Positions 1 to 8,176 of a stretch of DNA of 64,000 bases are shown here, piece after piece. This DNA is from Chryseobacterium lathyri. GTDB taxonomy: Bacteria > Bacteroidota > Bacteroidia > Flavobacteriales > Weeksellaceae. The position numbers and the translations under genes were made by a program. Each line of letters begins with the position of its first letter. The first letter of the stretch is position 1. The stretch is from contig NZ_QNFY01000003.1 in the NCBI RefSeq assembly GCF_003290185.1, positions 62,001 to 126,000 of the forward strand, in the 5' to 3' direction. The notes under the pieces were generated by a model. That model was not told the DNA's origin. It did not search any database and worked only from the letters and a program-made list of their open reading frames with translations.

Positions 1-852
1 CTGACTTCCGTTAATAGTCTGTCCTGCTACGATCCAGCCTGCCAATACGGTAACAATAGGGTTGATATAAGTATGTGTACTTACCAAAGCTGCAGGTTTT
101 ACGGAAAGCAGCCATATGTAAGATAAATAAGCGACTATCGATCCGAAGAACACCAGGAACAGAACACCAGCCCATGCCGATACCGGAACATTGGAGAATG
201 AAAAACCATGCCATTCTTTTCTGAATGCAGCAATAATAAAGGCGGCAACACCTGCTGTGATTAATTGCTGGGCAATGTTCATAAATGTGGATTGTGAGGC
301 CGGGTTTTTCTTTGAATATAAAGATCCCAAAACCCAGGCCACAGAACTTAATGCCAGTACAATAAATGCGGTGATTCGAAGGTTTCCGTCTGTTGCTGCA
401 TGGTGTGCACTGGAAACGCTTCCGTTCAGGAATAAGATTAAGCCTACAAATCCAATAATTAGACCTATTGGGATGAATTTATCTGAAAAATAATACTTCC
501 AGTTTTTCTTATCAATAGCAATAAACCAGAACGGTCCCGTTGCAATGGCAATCGCTGCTTCAGAAGCCGATACATACTGCTCGCCCCAGGCGACAAGACC
601 GGTTCCACCAGTAAGAATAAGGATTCCTGTGACGGCATTCTTTTTCCAGTTGATGAGAGAATTGGCTTTTTCACCCTTAGCAAGCAGCCAGCCTATCATC
701 AGAAGCCCTGCCGCCAGGAAACGGAATCCGGAAAGAATAAAAGGAGGAAACCCTTTAAGACCGAATGAAATGGCGAGGAATGTAATTCCCCAAATCACGT
801 AAATATTGATAAAAGCCACCGGCACCAGCCAGCTGTTTTTAGAAGTGCTCAT
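1..852 (-). CDS. EamA-family (DMT) membrane transporter, 3' end outside window
   Basis: Drug/metabolite transporter superfamily permease, a family that exports amino acids, purines or other small metabolites across the inner membrane. The frame is open for 284 codons from the ATG at 852 to the window edge, and the stop lies beyond position 1. The translation is a run of hydrophobic helices in two homologous halves, beginning MSTSKNSWLVPVAFINIYVI and containing the typical EamA stretches GFRFLAAGLLMIG (first half) and PIVTVLAGW (near the visible end). About ten helices are expected. It is preceded by a short Met-rich ORF and a strong hairpin, so its expression may be attenuated. The substrate cannot be read from sequence. 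Confidence 0.9.
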   Translation of the reverse strand, partial: MSTSKNSWLVPVAFINIYVIWGITFLAISFGLKGFPPFILSGFRFLAAGLLMIGWLLAKGEKANSLINWKKNAVTGILILTGGTGLVAWGEQYVSASEAAIAIATGPFWFIAIDKKNWKYYFSDKFIPIGLIIGFVGLILFLNGSVSSAHHAATDGNLRITAFIVLALSSVAWVLGSLYSKKNPASQSTFMNIAQQLITAGVAAFIIAAFRKEWHGFSFSNVPVSAWAGVLFLVFFGSIVAYLSYIWLLSVKPAALVSTHTYINPIVTVLAGWIVAGQTINGSQ

Positions 853-880
853 TCTGTATGTTTTTTGTGTAATGTGTACT

Positions 881-917
881 AAAATAAAAAGGCCCTACAA
901 CGTGGTAAGGCCTTTAG
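881..917 (-). terminator. Intrinsic terminator/attenuator between leader ORF and EamA gene
   Basis: On the minus strand a stem AAAGGCC / GGCCTTT, extended by an inner TAC/GTA pair around a CACGTT loop, is followed by TTTATTTTAG. It lies between the stop of the 32-codon ORF (940) and the ATG of the transporter (852), so an RNA started upstream must read through it to express the transporter. Confidence 0.75.
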
Positions 918-939
918 AATATGTAATATAAAAATAAGG

Positions 940-1038
940 TCAGCCACGGGATTTCTGATGCATAGGCATACAGTTGCACATCATCATAGTTTTGATGGTC
1001 TGTTTCTTCACTGATTGATGTTTAAATCCTTGTATCAT
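940..1038 (-). CDS. Putative Met/Cys-rich leader peptide (32 aa)
   Basis: A 32-codon ORF starts at 1038 and stops TGA at 940. Its middle (residues 18-27) reads MMMCNCMPMH: five Met and two Cys in ten residues, with a basic start (KHQSVKKQTIK) and end. It is followed 23 nt later by an intrinsic terminator and then by the EamA transporter gene. That order (leader ORF rich in one or two amino acids, terminator, gene) is the layout of ribosome-mediated transcription attenuation. The CGTGG in its last two codons could pair with CCACG in the terminator loop, though 5 bp is weak. Alternatives are a small metal-binding or export peptide, or a chance ORF. The function is inference. Confidence 0.55.
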   Translation of the reverse strand: MIQGFKHQSVKKQTIKTMMMCNCMPMHQKSRG

Positions 1039-1066
1039 TTTGTTTTTCTTTTCCTGAATACGGTTG

Positions 1067-1074
1067 CAAGTATA
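1067..1074 (-). promoter_or_regulatory. Candidate -7 box for the leader/EamA transcript
   Basis: Read on the minus strand this is TATACTTG, one mismatch from the Bacteroidota TAnnTTTG element, about 30 nt before the leader ATG. No convincing -33 element was seen. Confidence 0.4.
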
Positions 1075-1356
1075 GGACATATATTTTTATTAGTCCACTA
1101 AAACAATAGACTTTTTAATGTTTTTTGTTTTATGAATTTTTAATCAATTGTTTTTCAATGAATTAATTTATTTTAAGTTTTGTTAATATTCATAGATAAT
1201 AAACTTTTTTATTGCTTAATTCTACTTAGATTATTAAAGAAAGACGTTTAACCATTATTTTTCTATACCCTCAACAAGTCGCTACAACTCCGAACTAAAT
1301 TAGCAAAATCCAAAAAAAATCCCGACTTTTGTCCCCCTTCAATAATTCCGAAATTC
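1075..1356. other. AT-rich intergenic region between divergent genes
   Basis: This A/T-rich spacer separates the minus-strand leader/EamA unit from topB. I see no ORF, hairpin or clear -7 box for topB in it; the upstream part has poly-T and poly-A runs only. Confidence 0.5.
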
Positions 1357-3480
1357 ATGAAACTTTGTATTGCCGAAAAGCCCAGTGTTGCCAGAGATAT
1401 CGCCAAAGTATTAGGTGCTACCACGCCTAAACAGGGCTATATGGAAGGTAACGGATACTGTGTGACATGGACGTTCGGGCACCTTTGCACCTTAAAGGAA
1501 CCTCACGATTATGGCCCTCAATACAAATCTTGGAATTTGTTTTTGTTACCTATAATTCCAGCCAGTTTTGGGATCAAATTAATCCCTAACAAAGGCGTGG
1601 AAAACCAGTTCAAAGTCATTGAAAGATTGGTGGAAGAATGTGATGAGGTCATTAACTGTGGTGATGCCGGGCAGGAAGGAGAGCTGATCCAGAGATGGGT
1701 TTTGCAGAAAGCAAAATGTAATAAACCCGTTCAGCGTTTATGGATCTCGTCCCTTACCGAAGAAGCAATTAAAGAAGGTTTTGAGAACCTGAAACCGGCT
1801 GAAGAGTATAAAAACCTTTACCTCGCAGGAAATGCAAGAGCGATTGGTGACTGGTTGCTGGGAATTAATGCGACGAGGTTATTTACCAAGAAGTTTGGCG
1901 GTAATAAAGCTGTTCTTTCCATCGGGAGAGTGCAGACACCAACTTTGGCCATGCTGGTTCAGCGTCAGAAAGAGATTGATGCATTCAATACCGAGGAATA
2001 TTGGGAACTTAAAACCAAATACCGTGATGTTATTTTCAATGCAGCGATCGACAGGTTGAAAACTTTAGACCGTGCAGAGAAAGGTTTGGAATATCTTAAA
2101 GTCAATCCTTTTGAAATTGTCTCTTTTGAAATTAAAGAAGGAAAAGAAAAAAATCCCAGACTTTTCGATTTGACAGGACTTCAGGTAGAAGCCAACAAAA
2201 AATATGGTTACTCCGCAGAGAGTACACTAAATTATATCCAGAGTCTGTACGAAAAAAAGCATGTGACTTATCCGCGTGTAGATACCACTTATCTATCCGA
2301 GAGTCTGTATCCGAAAATAGAAGGCATTCTCCGGAAAATGCATTTTTATCAGGATCTGGTTTCCCCGTTACTGGAAGGACCTATTCCTAAGTCAAAAGCA
2401 GTTTTTGATGATACGAAAGTGACCGATCACCATGCAATTATCCCTACAGAAGTTCCGCCTTCTCAAAACCTGAGCAGAGAAGAGAAGTTAGTGTATGACC
2501 TGATTGCAAAACGTTTTATCTCTGTTTTTTATCCTGAATGTAAAATTTCCAATACATTAGTAGAAGGAAAAGTAGGAACTATTCCTTTCAAAACCAGCGG
2601 AAGACAGGTGCTGGAACCGGGATGGAGAGCGGTTTATGCAAAAGAACCTAAAGAAGAATCAACTGATAAAGAAAAAGAGAAGGAAGAAGAACAGACCATC
2701 CCTGAATTTACCGTTGGGGAAACCGGACCTCACGATCCAATGATCCACCAGGGAAAGACGACACCACCAAAACCTTACACCGAAGCAACTCTACTGAGGG
2801 CGATGGAAACTGCCGGAAAACAGGTAGAGGACGAAGAATTGCGTGAGCTTCTGAAGAATAACGGGATCGGAAGACCATCTACCCGTGCTAATATCATTGA
2901 AACCCTTTTCAAAAGAAAGTATATCGAGAAGAAAAGGAAAAATCTGATTGCCACTCAAACCGGAATTCAGTTGATTGATACTATTGAAGACGAACTGCTA
3001 AAAAGTCCCGAGTTAACCGGAGAATGGGAGTCAAAACTTCGTAAAATTGAAAGCGGTGAATATGAAGCCAACCAGTTTAAGGAAGAGCTGATTCAGATGG
3101 TGACGGAACTGACCGAAAAAGTGGTGTATGGAAAAGGGAAAGTGATTACATTGTACGAAGAAAAAGAAGAAGCCAAAGAAAAGAAAAAACGCGAACCTGT
3201 CGTAAAAAAAGAGCTTCAGTCCTGGGAAGAAACCAAATGTCCGAAATGTAAAGAACATCACCTGATCAAAGGAAAAGCAGCTGTTGGTTGTTCCGATTTC
3301 AAGAATTGTGGTTTCAAAATTACTTTTGATATTTTCGGTAAGAAATTATCAGATAAACAGCTTTTAGATCTTGTTTTAAAAGGTAAAACTTCAAAACTGA
3401 AAGGTTTCACTACCCATTCGGAAGCATTGACAGAGGGAATTTTAGCACTTGGAGAAGATTTCCATGTACAGCTTTCTTAA
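1357..3480 (+). CDS. topB: DNA topoisomerase III (type IA)
   Basis: Type IA topoisomerase that cuts and rejoins one DNA strand and helps decatenate recombination and replication intermediates; 707 aa. The N-terminal TOPRIM domain begins MKLCIAEKPSVARD and has the acidic DAGQEGE motif near residues 103-109. The catalytic tyrosine is in HVTYPRVDT at about residue 305. NNGIGRPSTRA (about 500-510) is the usual conserved domain. The C-terminus has a charged linker and one zinc-ribbon-like domain (CPKCKEHH...GCSDFKNCGF, about residues 628-655). The ATG at 1357 gives the canonical start directly at the TOPRIM strand. It appears monocistronic. TopB and TopA can be confused, but the single C-terminal ribbon and overall length fit TopB. 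Confidence 0.93.
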   Translation: MKLCIAEKPSVARDIAKVLGATTPKQGYMEGNGYCVTWTFGHLCTLKEPHDYGPQYKSWNLFLLPIIPASFGIKLIPNKGVENQFKVIERLVEECDEVINCGDAGQEGELIQRWVLQKAKCNKPVQRLWISSLTEEAIKEGFENLKPAEEYKNLYLAGNARAIGDWLLGINATRLFTKKFGGNKAVLSIGRVQTPTLAMLVQRQKEIDAFNTEEYWELKTKYRDVIFNAAIDRLKTLDRAEKGLEYLKVNPFEIVSFEIKEGKEKNPRLFDLTGLQVEANKKYGYSAESTLNYIQSLYEKKHVTYPRVDTTYLSESLYPKIEGILRKMHFYQDLVSPLLEGPIPKSKAVFDDTKVTDHHAIIPTEVPPSQNLSREEKLVYDLIAKRFISVFYPECKISNTLVEGKVGTIPFKTSGRQVLEPGWRAVYAKEPKEESTDKEKEKEEEQTIPEFTVGETGPHDPMIHQGKTTPPKPYTEATLLRAMETAGKQVEDEELRELLKNNGIGRPSTRANIIETLFKRKYIEKKRKNLIATQTGIQLIDTIEDELLKSPELTGEWESKLRKIESGEYEANQFKEELIQMVTELTEKVVYGKGKVITLYEEKEEAKEKKKREPVVKKELQSWEETKCPKCKEHHLIKGKAAVGCSDFKNCGFKITFDIFGKKLSDKQLLDLVLKGKTSKLKGFTTHSEALTEGILALGEDFHVQLS

Positions 3481-3482
3481 AT

Positions 3483-3905
3483 TTAACGGAATAATTTATC
3501 GTACCAGCCACTGATGTCTTTTTTGATAGCATCATGGTATTTGCATAAGATCTGCGCCAGTTCCAGTTCGGACCTTTCAGATTTGTAAGAATTTAAGGTC
3601 AGATAACCAAAAAAGTTTCCATCCTGATCAACAATGGCAGGAGGATATGAAGCATAATTGCTCCACGGAGAATATGTACTGTATGAACTTCCATAGTTTC
3701 CGGAACCGTTCCATATGGATTTTGAGCTGAGCACATTTCCATAATCACTGTAGGAATTCCAGATCGAATTTTTATCAAAAGTATCGCAATTTAAGCATCC
3801 AAGATATTGATCCTGGTTGGAACCGCCGTACAGATGTAATGTCTGGGCCTGAAAAATACAACAAACTAGAAGGCCTAAAAATGTGAAGATCTTTGTTGTG
3901 GTCAT
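3483..3905 (-). CDS. Secreted hypothetical protein with CLNC motif
   Basis: 140-aa exported protein of unknown function. I chose the ATG at 3905 because it gives a good signal peptide (MTTTKIFTFLGLLVCCIFQ-AQT); an earlier in-frame ATG at 3956 would bury it. The mature part has LYGGSNQDQYLGCLNCDTFD, then three tandem short units of the type S-I/P-W-N/S..Y..YGS (SIWNSYSDYGN, SIWNGSGNYGS, SPWSNYASYPP), followed by IVDQDGNFFGYLT. I recognise this unit pattern from conserved hypothetical proteins but not a function. The CxxC could bind metal or form a disulfide. It converges with topB, only 2 nt apart. Confidence 0.75.
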   Translation of the reverse strand: MTTTKIFTFLGLLVCCIFQAQTLHLYGGSNQDQYLGCLNCDTFDKNSIWNSYSDYGNVLSSKSIWNGSGNYGSSYSTYSPWSNYASYPPAIVDQDGNFFGYLTLNSYKSERSELELAQILCKYHDAIKKDISGWYDKLFR

Positions 3906-3946
3906 ACGGATACTATTTACTGCAAAGCTACTATAAACCCTATTAT

Positions 3947-4125
3947 TTAACCACAAAAGTCACAAAAGTTTTTAATTCATTGAATACTTAATTTCAAAAG
4001 TTTTTACCGTCCTGAAAACAAGTATATAAGGAGGAAATCAAAGATTTTCATAGAAACTTAAGTGTGATCTAATGCACAATGTATTTAACTTAAAAGCTTA
4101 AGCGTTTAAAAACTTGTTGAAATTT
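3947..4125. repeat. Dispersed intergenic repeat (copy 1)
   Basis: The segment starting TTTAACCACAAAAGTCACAAAAG and followed by TTTTTAATTCATT resembles 15762-15800 (TTAGCCACAAAAGGCACAAACG) and the palindrome at 41700-41764. Later parts (AAGATTTTCATAGAAACTTAAGTG) also loosely match the 15830-15870 area. It looks like a member of a degenerate intergenic repeat family. Confidence 0.45.
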
Positions 4126-4224
4126 TGAAATTTCAGTAGTAAGAAGCAAACTTGTTTCAAATTTTCTGGCATTTCTAAAAACATTTGTGTACTTTGTATT
4201 TACATTCAGATTAAATAAATATTC

Positions 4225-4647
4225 ATGACTCCGGAAAAAAAGAAACTCATGACAGACAGCTTCGGCCGCTCAGAAACATTGAAATTTTACAATGCCGAAC
4301 TGTTGGAGGTAGACACCGATTTCGTCTCGATCAAAATTCCTAAAATGGAAATGATGACCCGGAAAGCCGGAATGTTCAATGGAGCTATGATCGCTTCTCT
4401 GGTGGATGTTTCTTCAGGATATGCATCGGTAAGCCATTATAAAGATGATTGTTATGTAGTGACTGTTGAACTGAAGGTGAACTATCTTCGTCCTGCAATG
4501 GGAGATGCCCTCATATCGAGGTCATATGTTGTAAAAGGGGGTGCAAAAATCATTGTGGTAAGAACTGAAATTTATGTTTTTGATGAAAACACAGGTTCAG
4601 AAAGCCATGTGGCCACTTCATTGGTAACCATGATGAGGATCAAATAA
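4225..4647 (+). CDS. PaaI-like hotdog-fold thioesterase
   Basis: 140-aa hotdog-fold protein of the PaaI/YbgC-like acyl-CoA thioesterase group, which hydrolyses acyl- or aryl-CoA in the cytoplasm. The central helix and following strand read MFNGAMIASLVDVSSGYAS, matching the G-G-x-x-xx-L-x-D-x-xxG pattern of the family (first Gly is Asn-Gly here). The strand VTVELKVNYLRPAMGD is the other family hallmark. It has no signal peptide. It stands alone between a minus-strand gene and a small membrane gene, so the physiological substrate is not indicated by context. Confidence 0.82.
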   Translation: MTPEKKKLMTDSFGRSETLKFYNAELLEVDTDFVSIKIPKMEMMTRKAGMFNGAMIASLVDVSSGYASVSHYKDDCYVVTVELKVNYLRPAMGDALISRSYVVKGGAKIIVVRTEIYVFDENTGSESHVATSLVTMMRIK

Positions 4648-4758
4648 ATAGAAAACGTAACCAAAAAATATCCAGTAAATAAAGGGATTACCAGCTTTTT
4701 TTAGGGTTAATGGAACAGGATTTGCAACGTAAATAACATAACATTAAAAAATAATAAT

Positions 4759-5103
4759 ATGAACTTAATTATCAGGCTGTTCATTACAGCAATCGTTGCC
4801 TACCTTTTGACTAAGGTGCTTCCGGGTGTACATTTCGAAGGATTTTCTTCGGCCATTATTTTTGCCATCGTATTGGGGGTATTAAATATTTTTGTAAAGC
4901 CTATTCTGGGACTTTTAGGTCTTCCGCTTACGATCATTACATTAGGATTATTTGCTTTAGTGATCAATGCATTGATTATTCTGATCGCAGATTATTTTAT
5001 AGACAGTATGGTGGTAGACGGTTTCTGGTGGGCACTTATTTTCAGTGTGTTGCTGTCATTTGTAACTTCACTGGCTAATTCCATGTTTTCAGATGGAGAT
5101 TAA
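4759..5103 (+). CDS. Small four-helix membrane protein (phage holin family 4 type)
   Basis: 114-aa integral membrane protein. It has four predicted helices: residues 2-20, 28-48 (IIFAIVLGVLNIFVKPILGL), 52-77 and 88-108. The central ..VKPIL.LL.LP.TI.TLGLF..VINA.. sequence is the signature of PF04020, named after mycobacterial phage holins but widespread as a chromosomal membrane protein of unknown role. There is no phage gene nearby, so a holin role is unlikely. A strong terminator follows 28 nt after the stop. Confidence 0.85.
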   Translation: MNLIIRLFITAIVAYLLTKVLPGVHFEGFSSAIIFAIVLGVLNIFVKPILGLLGLPLTIITLGLFALVINALIILIADYFIDSMVVDGFWWALIFSVLLSFVTSLANSMFSDGD

Positions 5104-5130
5104 TTAATCCACTATTAGATACAATACTAG

Positions 5131-5160
5131 GTCTGCTGTTTTTACGGCAGACTTTTTTAT
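5131..5160 (+). terminator. Intrinsic terminator after the holin-like gene
   Basis: GTCTGC / GCAGAC stem around a T-rich loop, followed by TTTTTTAT. Confidence 0.8.
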
Positions 5161-5285
5161 TGCTTTGAATACGATGAAGAAGTCTCATTTGGGACCATAT
5201 TGTCATTTCTGGAAATATTTAGACTGAAAGCAGGATAAATCAAAACTTTAATGTTAATTCTTTCGTTCATTTTTATTTTAAATAC

Positions 5286-5293
5286 TAACTTTG
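5286..5293 (+). promoter_or_regulatory. -7 box (TAACTTTG) of the S9 peptidase gene
   Basis: A perfect match to the Bacteroidota TAnnTTTG element. Transcription would begin near 5298-5302, so the in-frame TTG at 5291 cannot be the translation start and the peptidase must start at the later ATG (5369). Confidence 0.65.
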
Positions 5294-5321
5294 GCCATCT
5301 TTGAATTAAATAAAAGGAGTT

Positions 5322-5372
5322 ATGAAATCAGTACGATTAATAATTCCGTTAAAAATGAATATCAACATATGA
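5322..5372 (+). CDS. Possible 16-codon leader ORF overlapping the peptidase start
   Basis: ATG at 5322 follows AAAAGGAG, an unusually good Shine-Dalgarno-like sequence for this group, and encodes MKSVRLIIPLKMNINI. Its TGA (5370-5372) overlaps the ATG of the peptidase (5369) as ATGA. It would lie at the 5' end of the mRNA predicted from the -7 box. This could be translational coupling, or a chance short frame. Confidence 0.3.
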   Translation: MKSVRLIIPLKMNINI

Positions 5373-7363
5373 AACTTAAGTACAGTCTGCTGGCTCTGGC
5401 AGCTCCGCTCTTAATGAATGCACAACAGTTAATGACGCCTGAAATTCTTTGGACTTTGAAAAAAGTAGGAGTACAGGCCGTTTCACCGGATCAGTCTTCA
5501 TTGATCTATAAAGTAGGACAGGTAGATCTGAAAACAGAAAAGACAAAAAATGAGAACTACTTTCTCAATGTTCTTAATAACCAGTCTTCCAAAATAGATT
5601 TCGGTAAAAAAGCCCTTATTCAGTGGGATAAAAACGGGATTTATGCACAGGAAGGAGATAAGATTTTTCTTTCAAAAGACAACGGAAAAACCTGGTCTGA
5701 ATTTTACACCATTGGAGAAGTTGATAACATTGTGATCTCTCCCGATGGTAAAAAAATTGCGTTCAGCAAACAGGTTCTGGTAGAAAAACTAATGGGGAAA
5801 GACAAATACAGCGATACCCCTAAAACGACAGCCCAGGTATATACGGATCTGAACCACAGACACTGGGATTATTTCAATGAAGGAAAATACAACCATGTAT
5901 TTGTAGTCAATACCACGGATAAAGCAGAATCTGCAAAAGATCTTTTGGATGGTAAAACATGGGATTCTCCTCAAAGACCTTTCGGAGGAGCAGAAGACTT
6001 TATCTGGAGCCCGGATTCCTCTCAGCTTTTATACGTTACCAAACCTAAAAGCGGAAAAGAATATGCTACAAGCACCAACACAGATATTTTTGCTTACGAC
6101 CTTGCTTCAGGAACAACAAAGAATTTAACCGAATCCAATAAAGGGTATGATGTTAATCCAAAATTCAGTCCGGACGGAAAATCACTGGCTTGGCAAAGTA
6201 TGGCCAGAGATGGTTATGAAGCCGATAAAAATGATATAAAGATCATGGACTGGAAATCTGGCAAAACTACGAATCTTACTGCCGGATGGGATGAAAGTGT
6301 TTCAGGAGATGTATTCTGGAGCGGTGATTCAAAAGCCATTTATTTTACAGCAGCATTCAGAGGTACAAAGCAGCTTTTCTCTTTAGATCCTAAGTCAGCA
6401 AAAGTACAGCAGATTACAAAAGGTGATTTCGATGTCAATGAGATCTTTACCGACAATAAATCTTCAGTTTTAGTAGGAAGAACAGACATAAATCATGCAA
6501 CGGAATTATTCTCCGTCAATCTGAAAAATGGTGAAATGAAGCAGGTGACCGAAGTCAACAAAGATACTTATGCTAAGTTGACCCAAGGTAAATCTGAACT
6601 TAAAATGGTGAAAACATCAGACGGCAAAGAGATGGGGGTTTGGTTCCATTATCCACCGAACTTTGACCCGAATAAGAAATATCCTACATTGGTATATTGC
6701 CAGGGAGGTCCGCAATCTGCACTGACGCAGTATTTCAGTACAAGATGGAACTTCTCTTTAATGGCAGCTAACGGATATATCATTGTTGCCCCAAACAGAA
6801 GAGGAATGCCGGGATGGGGAACAAAATGGAATGAAGATATTTCTAAAGACTGGGGCGGACAGCCGATGAGAGATTATCTGGCAGCAACAGATTTTGCAAA
6901 AACTTTACCTTATGTAGATGGCGAAAGAGTAGCCGCAGTAGGAGCGAGCTATGGAGGATACAGTGTATTTATGTTGGCTGGAATCCATGAAAACAGATTT
7001 AAAACATTCATCGCACACGATGGATTGTTCGACATGAAATCATGGTACCTTACTACAGAAGAGCTTTGGTTTGCGAACTGGGACCTTGGTTCTCCATGGG
7101 AAAAACCACTTCCAAAGGCATACACAGAATTCAATCCAAGCAATTTTGTTGAAAAATGGAACAAGCCTATTATGATTGTTCAGGGAGGAATCGATTTCCG
7201 TGTACCTTACGAGCAGGGGCAGGAAGCTTTCCAGGCAGCCAAGTTAAGAGGATTGAAATCTAAATTAGTTTACTTTCCGAACGAAAACCACTGGGTACTT
7301 CATCCGCAAAACGGATTGGTATGGCAGAGAGAATTCTTCGACTGGCTGAAGGAAACTTTGTAA
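5369..7363 (+). CDS. S9-family exopeptidase, DPP5/acylaminoacyl-peptidase-like
   Basis: 664-aa secreted prolyl-oligopeptidase-family serine peptidase that probably removes dipeptides from oligopeptides in the periplasm. The signal peptide is MKLKYSLLALAAPLLMNA-QQ. A beta-propeller region (about 30-400) contains WSPDS and SPDGK blade motifs. The C-terminal alpha/beta hydrolase domain has the nucleophile in GASYGGYS (Ser about 527), Asp in GGIDFRVPY and His in NENHWVLHP. The HWxxHP ending and WFHYPPNFDP entry resemble DPP5 of Porphyromonas, but acylpeptidyl oligopeptidase is possible. The start was chosen from the signal peptide and the promoter position. Confidence 0.87.
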   Translation: MKLKYSLLALAAPLLMNAQQLMTPEILWTLKKVGVQAVSPDQSSLIYKVGQVDLKTEKTKNENYFLNVLNNQSSKIDFGKKALIQWDKNGIYAQEGDKIFLSKDNGKTWSEFYTIGEVDNIVISPDGKKIAFSKQVLVEKLMGKDKYSDTPKTTAQVYTDLNHRHWDYFNEGKYNHVFVVNTTDKAESAKDLLDGKTWDSPQRPFGGAEDFIWSPDSSQLLYVTKPKSGKEYATSTNTDIFAYDLASGTTKNLTESNKGYDVNPKFSPDGKSLAWQSMARDGYEADKNDIKIMDWKSGKTTNLTAGWDESVSGDVFWSGDSKAIYFTAAFRGTKQLFSLDPKSAKVQQITKGDFDVNEIFTDNKSSVLVGRTDINHATELFSVNLKNGEMKQVTEVNKDTYAKLTQGKSELKMVKTSDGKEMGVWFHYPPNFDPNKKYPTLVYCQGGPQSALTQYFSTRWNFSLMAANGYIIVAPNRRGMPGWGTKWNEDISKDWGGQPMRDYLAATDFAKTLPYVDGERVAAVGASYGGYSVFMLAGIHENRFKTFIAHDGLFDMKSWYLTTEELWFANWDLGSPWEKPLPKAYTEFNPSNFVEKWNKPIMIVQGGIDFRVPYEQGQEAFQAAKLRGLKSKLVYFPNENHWVLHPQNGLVWQREFFDWLKETL

Positions 7364-7420
7364 TGAAAATATAAATGAATAAACGGAAATATTAATTTTC
7401 AATGTTCAAAATTCAATAAG

Positions 7421-7446
7421 AGCGGGCTTTAGCCCGCTTTTTGTTT
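7421..7446 (+). terminator. Intrinsic terminator after S9 peptidase
   Basis: AGCGGGCT TT AGCCCGCT stem followed by TTTTTGTTTT. Confidence 0.85.
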
Positions 7447-7487
7447 TCAGATTTGAGAGGCTTTAGCCAAACCTTATATATTTGAGT

Positions 7488-7979
7488 ATGCAAAACAGAA
7501 TTTCCTCCTTTCCGCCAATAATCGATGATCAGTCTGAAATTTTAATTTTAGGCTCAATTCCCGGAGTAAAATCTTTGGAGAAACAACAGTATTATGCGCA
7601 TCCGCAGAATAAATTCTGGATCATTATTTTTGAATTGTTCAATGAAGAATTTACTGAAAATTATCCTGAACGGATAAATATTTTAAAGAAACATCATATA
7701 GCAGTCTGGGACGTTATAGACTCCTGCGAAAGAAAAGGAAGCCTGGATTCGGAGATCAGAAATGAAGAAGCCAATCAAATTGATGAACTTCTGGAAGAAC
7801 ATCCCAATATTAGAGCTATCTTTTGTAACGGAGGAAAATCATACAAAAACCTCCAAAAGCTTTTAGGGAAAAATTATAGGTTGCCAATAGTTCAGCTACC
7901 TTCAACAAGCCCGCTTCATACGGTGTCATTGGATAAGAAACTGGAAGAGTGGAAGAAGATTCTGGAGTTCTTAATGTAA
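7488..7979 (+). CDS. DNA-deoxyinosine glycosylase (Mug/UDG superfamily)
   Basis: 163-aa base-excision repair enzyme of the uracil-DNA glycosylase superfamily. The opening SSFPPIIDDQSEILILGSIPG-VKSLEKQQYYAHPQNKFW matches the family that removes hypoxanthine from DNA: GSxPG motif 1, then YYxxPxNxFW. The C-terminal motif is LPSTSPLHT, in the position of the (S/N)PS(P/S) loop. The alternative TTG start at 7482 adds two residues only; ATG at 7488 is preferred. No operon partner. Confidence 0.85.
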   Translation: MQNRISSFPPIIDDQSEILILGSIPGVKSLEKQQYYAHPQNKFWIIIFELFNEEFTENYPERINILKKHHIAVWDVIDSCERKGSLDSEIRNEEANQIDELLEEHPNIRAIFCNGGKSYKNLQKLLGKNYRLPIVQLPSTSPLHTVSLDKKLEEWKKILEFLM

Positions 7980-8030
7980 AATTTTCACTACAAAAATCAC
8001 AGAGGTTTTGACGAATAAACGCAATGTAGT

Positions 8031-8145
8031 TAGTCATTACGAGGAGAGTATCGACGAAGCAATCTCATATTAAAGCAGATTTTCATGTCAGAGAGATTAT
8101 AAAATTCTTCCGGGAGATTGCTTCGCTACGCTCGCAGTGACTGAC
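8031..8145. repeat. Imperfect palindromic dispersed repeat
   Basis: The left arm (GTCATTACGAGGAG...CGAAGCAATCTC, 8033-8066) is mirrored by the right arm (GAGATTGCTTCGCTACGCTCGCAGTGAC, 8114-8141). It resembles short palindromic elements that I remember as frequent between genes in Flavobacteriia. No coding potential. Confidence 0.7.
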
Positions 8146-8176
8146 TTTGTAGCAATCTATAAGATCTGTGGAAAAA

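Noticed and set aside
4759..5103. Phage holin gene as sign of a prophage
   Set aside because: The family is mostly chromosomal and no phage genes are near.
5291..5368. Longer N-terminus for the S9 peptidase starting at TTG 5291
   Set aside because: It overlaps the perfect -7 box and would hide the signal peptide.
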